Part shown: in pieces, positions 19,101 through 26,609 of the stretch
Numbering within the stretch: position 1 is the first letter of the stretch
Layout: each line of letters opens with the position of its first letter
NCBI GenBank assembly: GCA_900318645.1
Contig: ONLH01000017.1
Coordinates: forward strand, 1-59,035
Source of the DNA: an uncultured Prevotellaceae bacterium
GTDB taxonomy: Bacteria > Bacteroidota > Bacteroidia > Bacteroidales > Muribaculaceae
Reading direction: 5' to 3'
DNA length: 59,035 nucleotides
Program-made: the position numbers and the translations under genes
The notes under the pieces: model-generated
The model's input: only the letters and a program-made list of their open reading frames with translations
Told to the model about the DNA's origin: nothing
Database searches by the model: none

Positions 19101-20434
19101 GCTTGAACCTGCTGACGGAACAGCGAGACGATGGTCTGAGTGTCATCATATTCCAACTCGCCAGGGTTAAAACTATCGAGGATGGCCACCTGATCGGCTG
19201 TCGCGATGTCAATGTCCTTCAAGTATTCCTGAGCAAGGAATCCCTCGAGCACGGCCTCGTAGCTTTCGAGAATCTGAGCGATGAAGTCACTGGAATACTC
19301 GTTGGAATTATATTCTGCTTTGACCTGTACCTTATCGTCCTTGATGAAGACCTTCATGTAGAACGAGGCGTCAATAGTACTGTTGCCAATGCGGACAGTC
19401 TGCATGGGCTTGCCGCCCATTGTCTCATTGTCAAACAGCATACCGTGCCAGGCAAACATCGAGTTACTCTGCAGATTCAGGTCGGTTACAAGGTCACTAT
19501 AAGTATAGATATCGTGCTGGCGGCAGCCGCCCATCTGCTCTTGTCCACCCAGCAGCAAGTCAAGCACGGTGGTATCGTTGGTGAATTTGGTATAAACGGG
19601 CAGGGTTTTAACAGCCATACCCACCGAATGGGCAAAGCGCTTATCATTTCGTCCGTTATAGACTGTGGTAAACAGACTTTCCTGCTCGTTGTTGAACTTG
19701 GCCAGCAAGTAGGCATAGGCTGTCGTGAACAGCGTGCTCTTGAACACGCCGTTCTGCTTGCAGTAATCTTCTACTCGGTTTAAGTCAAGAGACAGGGTGC
19801 GGAGCAAATTGTCCTCGCTGTGCTCCGGCTCTTCCAGATCGGGAGTGAACTGAGTGAAGGTGTCACCGCAGTCAAAGTTTGCGGCATACCATTTTTTAGC
19901 CTCGTCAAATGCAGGAGTCTCTCGACGTGAGGCTTCATCGTTGGCTACATCCATCAGTGTCAGTTCCTCGGGAAGAAGTTCCTCACCACGGTAGGCCTTA
20001 TCGATGTCTTGCAGCATGATCTGCATCGAGGTGCCATCAACAATAATGTGGTGATAATCCAGGAAGAGATAATAATTGTTCTGATCTCGCAACAATCTGA
20101 CGTGGAACAGACGATCGCCGTAGATATTGAACGGAACTACCAAGTTTGCCTTTTCGGCTTCGATGTCCTGGATGTTCTCGATGGCGAGCGACCAGGGCTC
20201 GTTGTCCATGTCAATGGTCTGCAAGGGTTCTCCATCCTCATTCAGCTCGATGCGTGTAAACAAGGTGGGATGAGCCTTGAAAGCTTTTTCTATCGCTTCA
20301 AGCAAACGTTCACCATCAAGTGAAGGATCGAGTACATAAATATAAGGTAGGTTATAATAGGCTTCACCTTGGTGGCCTACACATTCTACATAGATACCAA
20401 ATTGAGATTTAGATAATGGCGCTGACAGTTTCAT
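13172..20434 (-). CDS. Two-module non-ribosomal peptide synthetase with terminal reductase
   Basis: About 2,420 residues from the ATG at 20434 (MKLSAPLSKSQ); an earlier in-frame ATG at 20491 lies inside the preceding gene. Domain order: C1 (HHxxxDG in YHHIIVDG, about 128), A1 (YTSGSTGVPKG, about 585), T1 (LTSISAI, about 961), C2 (VHHLIFDG, about 1148), A2 (YTSGSTGRPKG, about 1598), T2 (GGTSL, about 1980) and a thioester reductase (TGATGYLG at about 2058, catalytic Tyr-Lys in YIYSKF). Such C-A-T-C-A-T-R enzymes release a dipeptide as an aldehyde, which can cyclise to a pyrazinone or act as a protease inhibitor. The starting C domain suggests an acyl or aminoacyl cap. By eye the A-domain pocket residues match no code I know. 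The whole protein is intact. Confidence 0.95.
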   Translation of the reverse strand: MKLSAPLSKSQFGIYVECVGHQGEAYYNLPYIYVLDPSLDGERLLEAIEKAFKAHPTLFTRIELNEDGEPLQTIDMDNEPWSLAIENIQDIEAEKANLVVPFNIYGDRLFHVRLLRDQNNYYLFLDYHHIIVDGTSMQIMLQDIDKAYRGEELLPEELTLMDVANDEASRRETPAFDEAKKWYAANFDCGDTFTQFTPDLEEPEHSEDNLLRTLSLDLNRVEDYCKQNGVFKSTLFTTAYAYLLAKFNNEQESLFTTVYNGRNDKRFAHSVGMAVKTLPVYTKFTNDTTVLDLLLGGQEQMGGCRQHDIYTYSDLVTDLNLQSNSMFAWHGMLFDNETMGGKPMQTVRIGNSTIDASFYMKVFIKDDKVQVKAEYNSNEYSSDFIAQILESYEAVLEGFLAQEYLKDIDIATADQVAILDSFNPGELEYDDTQTIVSLFRQQVQATPDNIAAVYLDKQFTYAQVDEISNRIAAYIVSKGLGAEDVVSVLIPRCEWMPIASIGVLKAGCAYQPLDPSYPKERLNFMMQDASAKLLIADEELRPIVDEYEGEVLLTKDIMNLPAAEAPQVDIKPDQLFILLYTSGSTGVPKGCQLIHRNLVAFCHWYHQMFDLKPGCKVAAYASYGFDANMMDTYPALTCGATVYIVPEELRLDLIALNEYFEQNGITHSFMTTQVCYQFATSVENHTLQYLSTGGEKLASLTPPQGIKFFNLYGPTESTVFITYFLVDKKMKEIPIGKAPKNVRLYIVDPQGHRLPVGAAGELLVAGPQVSRGYLNRPEKTAEVYITNPFTTDEKYQHVYRTGDIVRYLPSGDIQFVGRRDGQVKIRGFRIELKEVESVIREFPGIKDATVQAFDEEGGGKFIAAYVVSDDKVDIEALNNFILDQKPPYMVPAVTMQIDAIPLNQNQKVNKRALPKPEKKAAAAENVNVPMNVLEQEIHKIVADIVNNTDFGVTTVLGYAGLTSISAIKLAVQVNKRYGVTLDSRSLVKTGTIQSIENEILKALLEGSVETQNLASPAQEARNSAPLSYAQTGVYFDCLKNPASTIYNIPYLLSYPEGIDANRLADAVKRVIEAHPELNVHFTTEGDSIIQTTEDSVPIEVDITEMTEEELAKYKNEFVRPFNLQKPPLYRAEVVKTPAGVNLLLDVHHLIFDGGSADLLIRQINALLEGNSIEKESYNYLDFVADQQAAEESETFKASQQFFAEKLQTCEGASEIPADLPKTDEQGFIGEAVCPVDLERAAVFCRGQEITPAHLFLGATAYVVSRYTNNRDVYLCTVSSGRSNLKIADTVGMFVNTLALGMNIDDVTVEQFLKNASDTFDQTLRHEDYPFARIATDYGFRPAIAYAYQVGVLSQYTVNGKPMGQELLELNVPKFKINIKIESRGVVVQYDDSVYSERVGRGLAESIVAVAMRMMEAPQARLRQLSIVSESQEEELSHLRQVDTGNVPADAPFTFFHECIGHFAQTQPDHEALVAIDAKYTYKEMDEVTSRIAAALRKRGVKEHDRVALLLPRTSRLILALFGVLKSGAAYIPCDPEYPADRVKLILEDSEARYIITTADKLDTVPKGKAIDVEELINDDNDGKVTTDITPDALAYLIYTSGSTGRPKGVMLHHRGICNYLYGHPANVFANGVMTDAKRMLSVTTISFDAALQDIGTAYFNGKTLIVATEEQANNPLDLARLINEEHINMVSGTPSRWMTWLTSEDFCDAISRISIVRAGGEKFSDQLLAQLRNVTKARIFNCYGPTETTVASNNKELTHADIVTVGKPQLNVKEFIVDQDGNELPVGVVGELYIGGRGVAHGYNNLDEMTRERFVDYHGERIYKSGDYAKWLPDGDVVILGRTDHQIKLRGLRIELGEIENVMLKVEGLKKVVILIRKINDKEHLCAYYTADREIAPDALKAEISKSLTQYMVPTAYLQLKEMPMTPNGKTDVKALPEPELAISSAYVEPVNDTERTFCDIFAGILQMDKVGATDNFFELGGTSLVVTRVIIEADKAGMHVAYGDVFANPTPRKLARLITGDTDDEGDSEITAFDYTAINNLLQRNTLDNYRKGERQQLGNVLITGATGYLGIHILRELIDSDADNIYCLVRGKSLEAAESRLRTLLFYYFSDAFKDLFGTRLHVILGDVTSDFGEGLQVDTIFNCAAIVKHFSEGTEIEDVNIGGAQRCVDYCLKTGAKLVHVSTASTRGLWAGEIKDDIFTEQRLYMGQFLGNKYIYSKFIAERLILNAVALHGLSAKIMRVGNLAARSTDGEFQANFATNSFMGRIKVYNMLGCCPHTMRNKQVEFSPINEVAHAIVLLSSTPKECTVFHPYNIHGQFLGDVLMGLTSVGEGVRFVEQEEFAEAMDRAKEDPQKAKQMSSLLAYQDMAHGQKTVDVKRDNDYTTQVLYRLGFSWSPTSWDYVERMLTAIGSLGFFDL

Positions 20435-20456
20435 ATACTTGTTTATTGGGTTAAAT

Positions 20457-21818
20457 TTACCATTTAATTGAGAAAATGCGGGGGTTAACACTCAGTGTGA
20501 TCCAACCCCATCGCAGAGAATTGTTGTTACTGGAACGTTTGAGGCGTTCCATGGTCTCGGTACCTGTCATCCATGATGCACCGATGGCACATTTCACATC
20601 AGGTGTGATCGCGTAGGCAGCCTGCAATTCCACCTCATGCCCCAGAGTCATATCCATGTTCTGAAGCTTGGTCGCTGTTGCCAGATAGTGGTAGCTGCCA
20701 TTGATCATGAGACCTTTCAAGGGCGTGTAAGTGGCTCCTACATAGGCATTCTGCAAACCAGGAGTGAACCCGTTCAGATAAGTGCTCACATAGAAGAAGT
20801 CCATTGCACCATAGAATTTGTGATGGGAGCCATAGACCGTGCTGAAGCCCTTGATGACCTGATGATGAGTCACACCGATAGCCCCTCTGGGAGGAACAGC
20901 AAAATTCTTGTCTCCACTCAGATAGTCATAGCCTGCCTGAATCTTCAAGGTATTCAAGGGACTGTAAGACGCCTTGACACTCGCCATCCAGGCATCAATC
21001 TTAATGCCCTGTTCGCTCTTACCGAACTGGTGATAGTAGGACAGTTCGGCATTCCAGCGTTTGGGTGAGAACGACACATATCCACCCAGCAGATGCTGGA
21101 ACCAAGTACGTCGCGGCATATCCGGGTCACTCTGCATGCCGATATTCATGAACAGCACCGAAGCGCCCAGCGGAATTCTTGAGAAATCATAGTGGTACCA
21201 CAAGTCCTGCATGGTCTTATAGGGTTGAGCACCATTTGCATAATAGGTATCTCCTGTGACCATCACATCAGGATTCTGATTATAGGCCAGTATGAGGTGA
21301 GCCTTATGGCCATTACCTTCATACCCCAAGCGCAAGATGTCGTGGGACGATGAAGCCATGGCCCAATCATCTGAACCGATGATGCGCTCGTCATCATAGT
21401 TCAGCGCCACCCTGCCGACTTGAGCGAACAAGCCGGAACGGGTGGTCATCTTTACCCAAGTCTCGTAGAGGTTGAAAGCGCCTTTTCCCGCCTGTCCCCA
21501 CACGCCGGAATGCTGAGGGGTCACACGGGCCTCAAGCCAGTCACGCTTGAAGTTGATGGGCAATCGTGTGCGCCCCATGATGAAACTGGACTTGGCTGTT
21601 TTTACGTTCTCTTCTTCCTCTTCCTCGCTAATGCCGGTGTTGTCATAGAGCAGTCCGCCATAGCGCGACTCGCCACGCCCCAGGAATTGCAGGTCAATGC
21701 TTATCTCGTTCTTTGGAGCCGTGACGGTATCGTCTGCCTCCTGGGCGCAAAGCAATAAGGCACTGCCGACAAATGCTGTCGACAGTAGCCATTTCCTTAA
21801 GCCATACTTGCAATGCAT
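20457..21818 (-). CDS. Outer-membrane beta-barrel protein (alginate-export/porin-like)
   Basis: About 453 residues from the ATG at 21818 (MHCKYGLRKWLLSTAFVGS), 4 bp after the STAS stop; the longer frame from 21884 would overlap STAS. A signal peptide ends near LLLCAQE. The mature protein is rich in alternating aromatic/polar strands (LRLGYEGNGHKAHLILAYNQ, AELSYYHQFG) and has an acidic EEEEEE run at about residue 65. This pattern and the size fit a 16-18-stranded alginate-export-like porin. It lies between the STAS gene and the NRPS, with 22 bp to the NRPS start, so it may pass the product across the outer membrane. Barrel class is probable; function inferred. Confidence 0.7.
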   Translation of the reverse strand: MHCKYGLRKWLLSTAFVGSALLLCAQEADDTVTAPKNEISIDLQFLGRGESRYGGLLYDNTGISEEEEEENVKTAKSSFIMGRTRLPINFKRDWLEARVTPQHSGVWGQAGKGAFNLYETWVKMTTRSGLFAQVGRVALNYDDERIIGSDDWAMASSSHDILRLGYEGNGHKAHLILAYNQNPDVMVTGDTYYANGAQPYKTMQDLWYHYDFSRIPLGASVLFMNIGMQSDPDMPRRTWFQHLLGGYVSFSPKRWNAELSYYHQFGKSEQGIKIDAWMASVKASYSPLNTLKIQAGYDYLSGDKNFAVPPRGAIGVTHHQVIKGFSTVYGSHHKFYGAMDFFYVSTYLNGFTPGLQNAYVGATYTPLKGLMINGSYHYLATATKLQNMDMTLGHEVELQAAYAITPDVKCAIGASWMTGTETMERLKRSSNNNSLRWGWITLSVNPRIFSIKW

Positions 21819-21822
21819 GGAA

Positions 21823-22128
21823 TTACTCGAACTCAAACAGATTGATAAAGCCTGTAATCTTGAACACGTTCTTGATTTCTTCATTCAAGTTACGCAGGAC
21901 GACACGTTTGCCTTTGGCCTTGGTCTTCTTGAGCACGTCGAGCAGGATGCGCAGGCCGCTTGATGCGATGTATTCCAATTCCTGGCATTCAAACACGATA
22001 TCCTTTACAACCTCGGGGGCTGTAATGGGTTTCAGCGTCTGTTCTGTTTCAATGGCGGCTGCGGTGTCAAGCGAACCGATCATGGTGACGATGATGTTCT
22101 CGTCAATGTTTTGAATCGTTGTTTTCAT
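21823..22128 (-). CDS. STAS-domain anti-sigma-factor antagonist
   Basis: A 101-residue single STAS domain of the SpoIIAA/RsbV type. The phosphorylation loop is clear: LEYIASSGLRIL, with Ser57 in the place of SpoIIAA Ser58. In partner switching the unphosphorylated form binds a kinase/anti-sigma protein, and a PP2C phosphatase removes the phosphate. Both opposing activities appear to be fused in the protein encoded just upstream (19-bp gap). No sigma factor is encoded nearby, so the output of the switch is unknown. Confidence 0.9.
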   Translation of the reverse strand: MKTTIQNIDENIIVTMIGSLDTAAAIETEQTLKPITAPEVVKDIVFECQELEYIASSGLRILLDVLKKTKAKGKRVVLRNLNEEIKNVFKITGFINLFEFE

Positions 22129-22147
22129 TTTTTCTAAATTTTTAGAT

Positions 22148-24361
22148 TTATCGTTTTTTATATTCTTTCTTGAGTGTTAACACATTCTTGCCATCATAGC
22201 GTTCATAGTTGATGGTATCCATCATGGACTGTACCAACAGGATGCCAAGTCCTCCGATGGGACGGTCCTCAACATCGAGTGTCGTATCGACATGGGTCCG
22301 CAGGGTGGGGTCAAACGCCTTGCCCTGGTCGGTGATGATAAACTTCAGGTCATGTTCAGTAGCCATGGCGTCAATCTGGACATTGCCCTCGGTACCTATC
22401 GGATAAGCATAATTCATCACGTTCACCGCAGCTTCCTCAACGGCCAGCATGAGTTGAGACGAGAGTGAGGGCTCAAGGTTTAATCGGTCGGCTACCGATT
22501 TGACAAAGTTGTTGAGCTCGGGCACCTGTTTCACGTCATTGGCCAGGGTAAGCGACTCGCTGAGTACCAGCGTCTCGTCAAGGCGATGATAGTGTATGGC
22601 GAGCATCGTCAAGTCATCGCTCCGCTGAGCCCCGTCGGCAAAACGTACTGATTCGTCATACAAAGCACGCATCAGTTCGTCTGGCTCCGTTCGATTTTGT
22701 TCAACACTAGCCTGGGCGGCATCGATGATGCGCTGTAACCCGAAGAGCTGCCGCTGCCTGTTGGCTGCCTCGGTCAGTCCATCGGTATAGAGCAGCAGCG
22801 TCGTGTCCGGCGGCAATACCGTCTCTTGTTGGACATACGTGAAATCGCTATACAAGCCGATGGGCAGATTGGCATTGACCGGCAATGGCTTCACGCCATG
22901 ATCGAGGATCAAGGGCGCATCATGGCCGGCATTGCAATAGCGCAATCGTCCCGTGGGCAAGTCGAGCACACCGATGAACAGCGTGACGAACATGTTGGTC
23001 TCATTATCCTGTGAGGCTGCCTCGTTGAAGGAGCACATCAACTGGCCCGGATTGCTCATGTTTTGGGAAAACGTCCTGAAGTAGGAATGAACCACCGCCA
23101 TGACCAGCGATGAGGGCACGCCCTTGCCGCTCACGTCACCGATGCAGAAGTACAGCTTCTCATCACGAATGAGGTAGTCATACAAGTCGCCGCCCACCTC
23201 AAACGCTGTCACCTGCATGCCGTTCACGTCCACATCGCGACGATGGATGCCGTGGGTGGGCAACATCTTGGACTGGATGTTCTGAGCTACGTGCAGCTCG
23301 CTGGCGGTATGCTCTTTGCTCAGGTTACTCTCGTACAGATTCCTCAGGTTGCGGTTGTAGCGGTACAGGATGAACCCCAGCAGGGAGAAACCTGCCAGCA
23401 TCATCAGGATGAAGTTGCGACGCATCCTCGTGAGTTTGGAATAGACCTCGTCATCGTAGCACACCTTAACGACCTGCCAGTGGGGCCGCCCCCTCATGAA
23501 AGCATAATAGATGTAGGCCTTGGAACCGTCCTCGCCGTCAACAAAGGTGATTACCTTGCTATGACGGCTGGCGCTGCGCTTTCGCTCAACGGTGCTGTCG
23601 TTGATCAGGCTCACCACGGTATCCACATCTTTCCACTTGGCATGGGTGGAGTCGGGCTGCGCCACCAGGCAGCCGTCCTCGGTCAGCAGCAGGAAGAAGG
23701 TGGATTCCTCCTCGTGCTTCATGTTGAGGGTATCGACGATGCTCTGGGTAGCCATGTCGATACCGAAGGCGGCAACCACATTGCCGTTCTCATCGGTCAG
23801 CGGCACGGAATAGGTCACGACCTGCTCGCCGCTCGCAAACTCGTCAAAATAGGGGTCGCTCCAACTCGCGTTGCCGTTCTCCACCGCCTCGTGATAGAAC
23901 TCGCGGGTGGTGTAGTTGTAGGGGTCCGCCAGCTGGCGGACGACGATGCTGTCACCGCCGCTGCGATAGGCACTGGGCTCAAACAGCCGGCCCTTCTCGG
24001 GATAGCGGTCGGGGACAAAGGCCACAAAACTGCTCATCACGTCGGGGTTGGTGCTCACGATGCGCTCAATGATGGGATATATCTTGTCGGGGTGATGGAT
24101 TTGCTGCCTGACGGGCCACAGATAGTTGCGCGTCATGCTCTCGTGGGAACGCAGGATGCCTCGAACGCGCACCGCCTTAAGCGTCATCTCACTCTCGGTG
24201 CGGTTGTCCAGCTCTTCCTCAAGCAGGGAGTGGGCGTAGTTGTACTGCACGAGGGCCACAATCTCAATGAGCAAACCTGCCAGCAAAATTATACCTAATG
24301 CTGATAACGTTCGCTTGGAATAGCGCACCTTCAGTTTCTCAAACAACGCCTTGACGGTCAT
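22148..24361 (-). CDS. Membrane sensor with PP2C/SpoIIE phosphatase and HATPase kinase domains
   Basis: A 737-residue protein that starts the operon. Order: transmembrane helix (about 18-42), a periplasmic dCache-like sensor (about 45-300, with YNYTTREFYHEAV and AAFGIDMA), a second transmembrane helix (about 315-335), a SpoIIE/PP2C phosphatase domain (about 365-580; FCIGDVSGKGVPSSLVMA and LLLYTDGLTEAAN carry the metal-binding Asp residues), and a C-terminal RsbW-like ATPase (about 600-735; VEEAAVNVMNYA N-box, ITDQGKAFDP, GGLGILLV). It therefore carries both the likely eraser and writer of the STAS phosphoserine. An external ligand is expected to set the balance. Domains are clear; the ligand is unknown. 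Confidence 0.92.
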   Translation of the reverse strand: MTVKALFEKLKVRYSKRTLSALGIILLAGLLIEIVALVQYNYAHSLLEEELDNRTESEMTLKAVRVRGILRSHESMTRNYLWPVRQQIHHPDKIYPIIERIVSTNPDVMSSFVAFVPDRYPEKGRLFEPSAYRSGGDSIVVRQLADPYNYTTREFYHEAVENGNASWSDPYFDEFASGEQVVTYSVPLTDENGNVVAAFGIDMATQSIVDTLNMKHEEESTFFLLLTEDGCLVAQPDSTHAKWKDVDTVVSLINDSTVERKRSASRHSKVITFVDGEDGSKAYIYYAFMRGRPHWQVVKVCYDDEVYSKLTRMRRNFILMMLAGFSLLGFILYRYNRNLRNLYESNLSKEHTASELHVAQNIQSKMLPTHGIHRRDVDVNGMQVTAFEVGGDLYDYLIRDEKLYFCIGDVSGKGVPSSLVMAVVHSYFRTFSQNMSNPGQLMCSFNEAASQDNETNMFVTLFIGVLDLPTGRLRYCNAGHDAPLILDHGVKPLPVNANLPIGLYSDFTYVQQETVLPPDTTLLLYTDGLTEAANRQRQLFGLQRIIDAAQASVEQNRTEPDELMRALYDESVRFADGAQRSDDLTMLAIHYHRLDETLVLSESLTLANDVKQVPELNNFVKSVADRLNLEPSLSSQLMLAVEEAAVNVMNYAYPIGTEGNVQIDAMATEHDLKFIITDQGKAFDPTLRTHVDTTLDVEDRPIGGLGILLVQSMMDTINYERYDGKNVLTLKKEYKKR

Positions 24362-24434
24362 CTTTGGATAGATTGCTACTAACGATATACTTTAGCACCC
24401 CCCCACACACATCACATCAGACTCAGGGAGTCTG

Positions 24435-24442
24435 CAAATTTA
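24435..24442 (-). promoter_or_regulatory. -7 box for the NRPS operon
   Basis: TAAATTTG on the minus strand lies about 73 bp before the phosphatase start. No clear TTTG is found at -33. It is the only good -7 box in the gap, so transcription of the six-gene operon likely begins just downstream. Confidence 0.45.
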
Positions 24443-24545
24443 CAAATATTTTTTGATTGATAAGCGACTAGAGACATGTTTTTTTTGATGATCGCTTGTG
24501 GGGAAGAGCTTGGCAATCTTATCATGGAAACAACTGTTTTTTAGA

Positions 24546-24570
24546 AAAACTCCAGTTTTTAAGGAGTTTT
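24546..24570. terminator. Hairpin between divergent NRPS operon and C10 protease
   Basis: AAAACTCC (24546-24553) and GGAGTTTT (24563-24570) pair around a 9-base loop, just upstream of the protease promoter. It may be an insulator or part of the regulatory region. Confidence 0.4.
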
Positions 24571-24602
24571 CTTGTCAATTTGTCAAAAAGAGATTATTTT
24601 TG
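24571..24602 (+). promoter_or_regulatory. Promoter of the first C10 protease gene
   Basis: CTTG (24571-24574), a 20-bp spacer and TATTTTTG (24595-24602) form a near-consensus Bacteroidota promoter about 45 bp before the ATG at 24648. Confidence 0.55.
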
Positions 24603-24647
24603 GCGTCTCAATAATAAATTATTACCATCTTAATCATTTACATCAAC

Positions 24648-26300
24648 ATGAACTATAAGAGAATCATTGTTTTATGCTGTGTGATGGCAATAGCGATCAT
24701 TCCATTTAACGCTGTTGCCGAGGTCGTTGACGCCGCCACTGCACGCACTACGGCCGTGGCTTTCATGAGCAAGTCGCTGCACCCCTCGTTGAAATCGGCA
24801 GCTGGCACCGAACTGAAGCTCATCCACGCCGAGCCGTCACGGGCTGTCGACAAGGCCAATGCCTATTATGCCTTCAACATCACCGGGGGCGGCTTTGTCA
24901 TCGTTGCCGGCGATGACCGCGCCCGCGCTATCCTGGGCTACAGCGACAGCGGCCTGCTGGACTTCGACCGCCTACCGAGCAACCTGCGTGCGCTGCTCAA
25001 CGGGTATGCCGACGAGGTCAACTACCTGCATTCCCACCCCGAGCTGACGGCCACTGCCACCCCCCGCTTGACCACGGGCACGGGCGTGGCTCCGCTCATC
25101 AAGTCGCACTGGGGACAAGAGATGCCCTATTACCTGCAATGCCCCACCTATAACGGAGAATACTGTGTCGTGGGCTGTGTCGCCACGGCGATGTCCCAGG
25201 TGATGCACTACTGGCAATATCCCACGACAAGTCCTGAATTGAACGCCTACTACTGCTACGACATCGGCCAGACCCTCCCAGCCATGGAAGAGACCAACTT
25301 TGACTACGGCAAGATGCTCAATGCCTATTGCCACTGGGACTATGACCAGGGCAAGCTGATTCAGGACAGTTACACCGACGAGCAGGCCCAGGCGGTGGCC
25401 AAGCTGGCTCGCTACTGCGGGCAGGCCGTGAGGATGGGCTACAGCCCCGATGGCAGCGGTGCCTATGTGACCGACCAGCTGGCAGCGATGAAGAAATTCG
25501 GCTACAGCTCTTCGGCCGAGGACGTCAGCCGCGACAGCTGGTGGGGCGACTCCTATACCGATGCACAGTGGGAAGCCATGATCAGGGCTGAGCTCGATGC
25601 CGGGCGGCCAATCCTGTATTCGGCCAACGACTACTCGGCCGGCGGACATGCCTTTGTGTGCGACGGCTATAACCAGGAGGGACTGTTCCACTTCAACTTC
25701 GGCTGGTATGGCACCTGCGATGGCTGGTACGCCTCCACAGCCCTCAACATGACTCACCGCGACGGTGAGGCACTCCACTTCAACTGGAGCCATGAGATGC
25801 TCACCGGCATGGTACCGCCCGCCTATGTCGTTGTCTCGATCGACGATATCACAGCGACGGGCACACTCCTGGTGCTGGGCGAAACCATGGACATCAATGC
25901 CACGGGCGTCACCATCAGGAGCAGCCACCCCAACGTCAACCTGCTCTTCAACCTCTGCAACGAGGGCGGCGCCATCAAGGCGAAGAGCCAACCGTACAAC
26001 ATCTCCACGGCCGACTTCCAGCAGGGCAGCAGCATGGACGCTAGCATCACCCTGCCAGCGACATTGGCACCGGGATGCTATGACCTCAAGGTCTATTACT
26101 ACATCTCGTCGCCGCGCATCACCACCTTTACCAACAACCAGGGCGGCCAGCTCAACGTCATCGGACATCTGGCAAAATATGACGCCCCGTTCAACATCGA
26201 CGACGTCACCACCTGCATCCAAGACCTGCTCGGCGGAGCACGCCAAAACCTTAGCATCGACGACGTCACCGACCTGATCAATTACCTGCTCGCTAACTGA
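24648..26300 (+). CDS. C10 (streptopain-like) cysteine protease with dockerin-like tail
   Basis: A 550-residue secreted protease. Residues 1-24 are a signal peptide, about 25-130 a Spi/inhibitory prodomain (YYAFNITGGGFVIVAGDDRA), and about 145-385 the papain-like catalytic domain with Cys177 in GCVATAMSQVMHYW and His334 in GGHAFVCDGY. A beta-sandwich region (about 390-505) and a C-terminal dockerin-like pair (FNIDDVTTCIQDLL, then LSIDDVTDLINYLL) follow. The tail keeps the hydrophobic helix pattern but lacks the DxNxDG calcium ligands. Such enzymes usually degrade host or dietary protein at the cell surface. It stands divergent to the NRPS operon and next to a paralogue of similar length. The activity call is strong; the substrate is unknown. 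Confidence 0.93.
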   Translation: MNYKRIIVLCCVMAIAIIPFNAVAEVVDAATARTTAVAFMSKSLHPSLKSAAGTELKLIHAEPSRAVDKANAYYAFNITGGGFVIVAGDDRARAILGYSDSGLLDFDRLPSNLRALLNGYADEVNYLHSHPELTATATPRLTTGTGVAPLIKSHWGQEMPYYLQCPTYNGEYCVVGCVATAMSQVMHYWQYPTTSPELNAYYCYDIGQTLPAMEETNFDYGKMLNAYCHWDYDQGKLIQDSYTDEQAQAVAKLARYCGQAVRMGYSPDGSGAYVTDQLAAMKKFGYSSSAEDVSRDSWWGDSYTDAQWEAMIRAELDAGRPILYSANDYSAGGHAFVCDGYNQEGLFHFNFGWYGTCDGWYASTALNMTHRDGEALHFNWSHEMLTGMVPPAYVVVSIDDITATGTLLVLGETMDINATGVTIRSSHPNVNLLFNLCNEGGAIKAKSQPYNISTADFQQGSSMDASITLPATLAPGCYDLKVYYYISSPRITTFTNNQGGQLNVIGHLAKYDAPFNIDDVTTCIQDLLGGARQNLSIDDVTDLINYLLAN

Positions 26301-26609
26301 AAAGTATTTTAATCAACATCATTAACCTAACGTGAGCTCAACGAAAATTTGTTATGACAATCAATGCGTTAGCAACTCCCAAGGGGCTAGTCATATTTCA
26401 TTCCTTGTAAATTGAATCGCGCTTCGCGCGAGAAATTAAACAAAATTATTAATTTTAATTTTTATATAAATTTTTGTTTAATTTGGCTTCGCCGAGCTAA
26501 AGGTTCTCGGCCGTTTGGCCGATTATACATTTGAGGCGAATTTTGACACAGTCCATTGAATATCAGCACTTTATTTTCGTTTAACTCACATTAACCTAAA
26601 CCATTTCGC
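26301..26609. other. Intergenic region between the two C10 genes, holding a palindromic element
   Basis: The 309 bases contain the composite palindromic element described separately (26417-26493) and a further hairpin CGGCC-GTTT-GGCCG near 26509-26522. No consensus promoter for the second protease can be named; only weak boxes such as TATTTTCG near 26572-26579 are seen. Confidence 0.6.
26417..26493. repeat. Composite palindromic intergenic element, copy 1
   Basis: Four parts in order: a hairpin TCGCGC-TTC-GCGCGA (26417-26431); a left arm AAATTAAACAAAA (26433-26445) matched by a right arm TTTTGTTTAATTT (26472-26484); an AT-rich centre; and a right hairpin GGC-TTC-GCC (26485-26493). The same architecture with different hairpin bases recurs at 56269-56378. 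Confidence 0.75.

Noticed and set aside
23243-24298. 351-codon open frame opposite the phosphatase/kinase gene
   Set aside because: The opposite strand carries a clear domain-bearing gene; this is its antisense shadow.
24972-26246. 424-codon open frame opposite the first C10 protease
   Set aside because: Antisense shadow of a gene with a full catalytic domain; translation has no recognisable fold.
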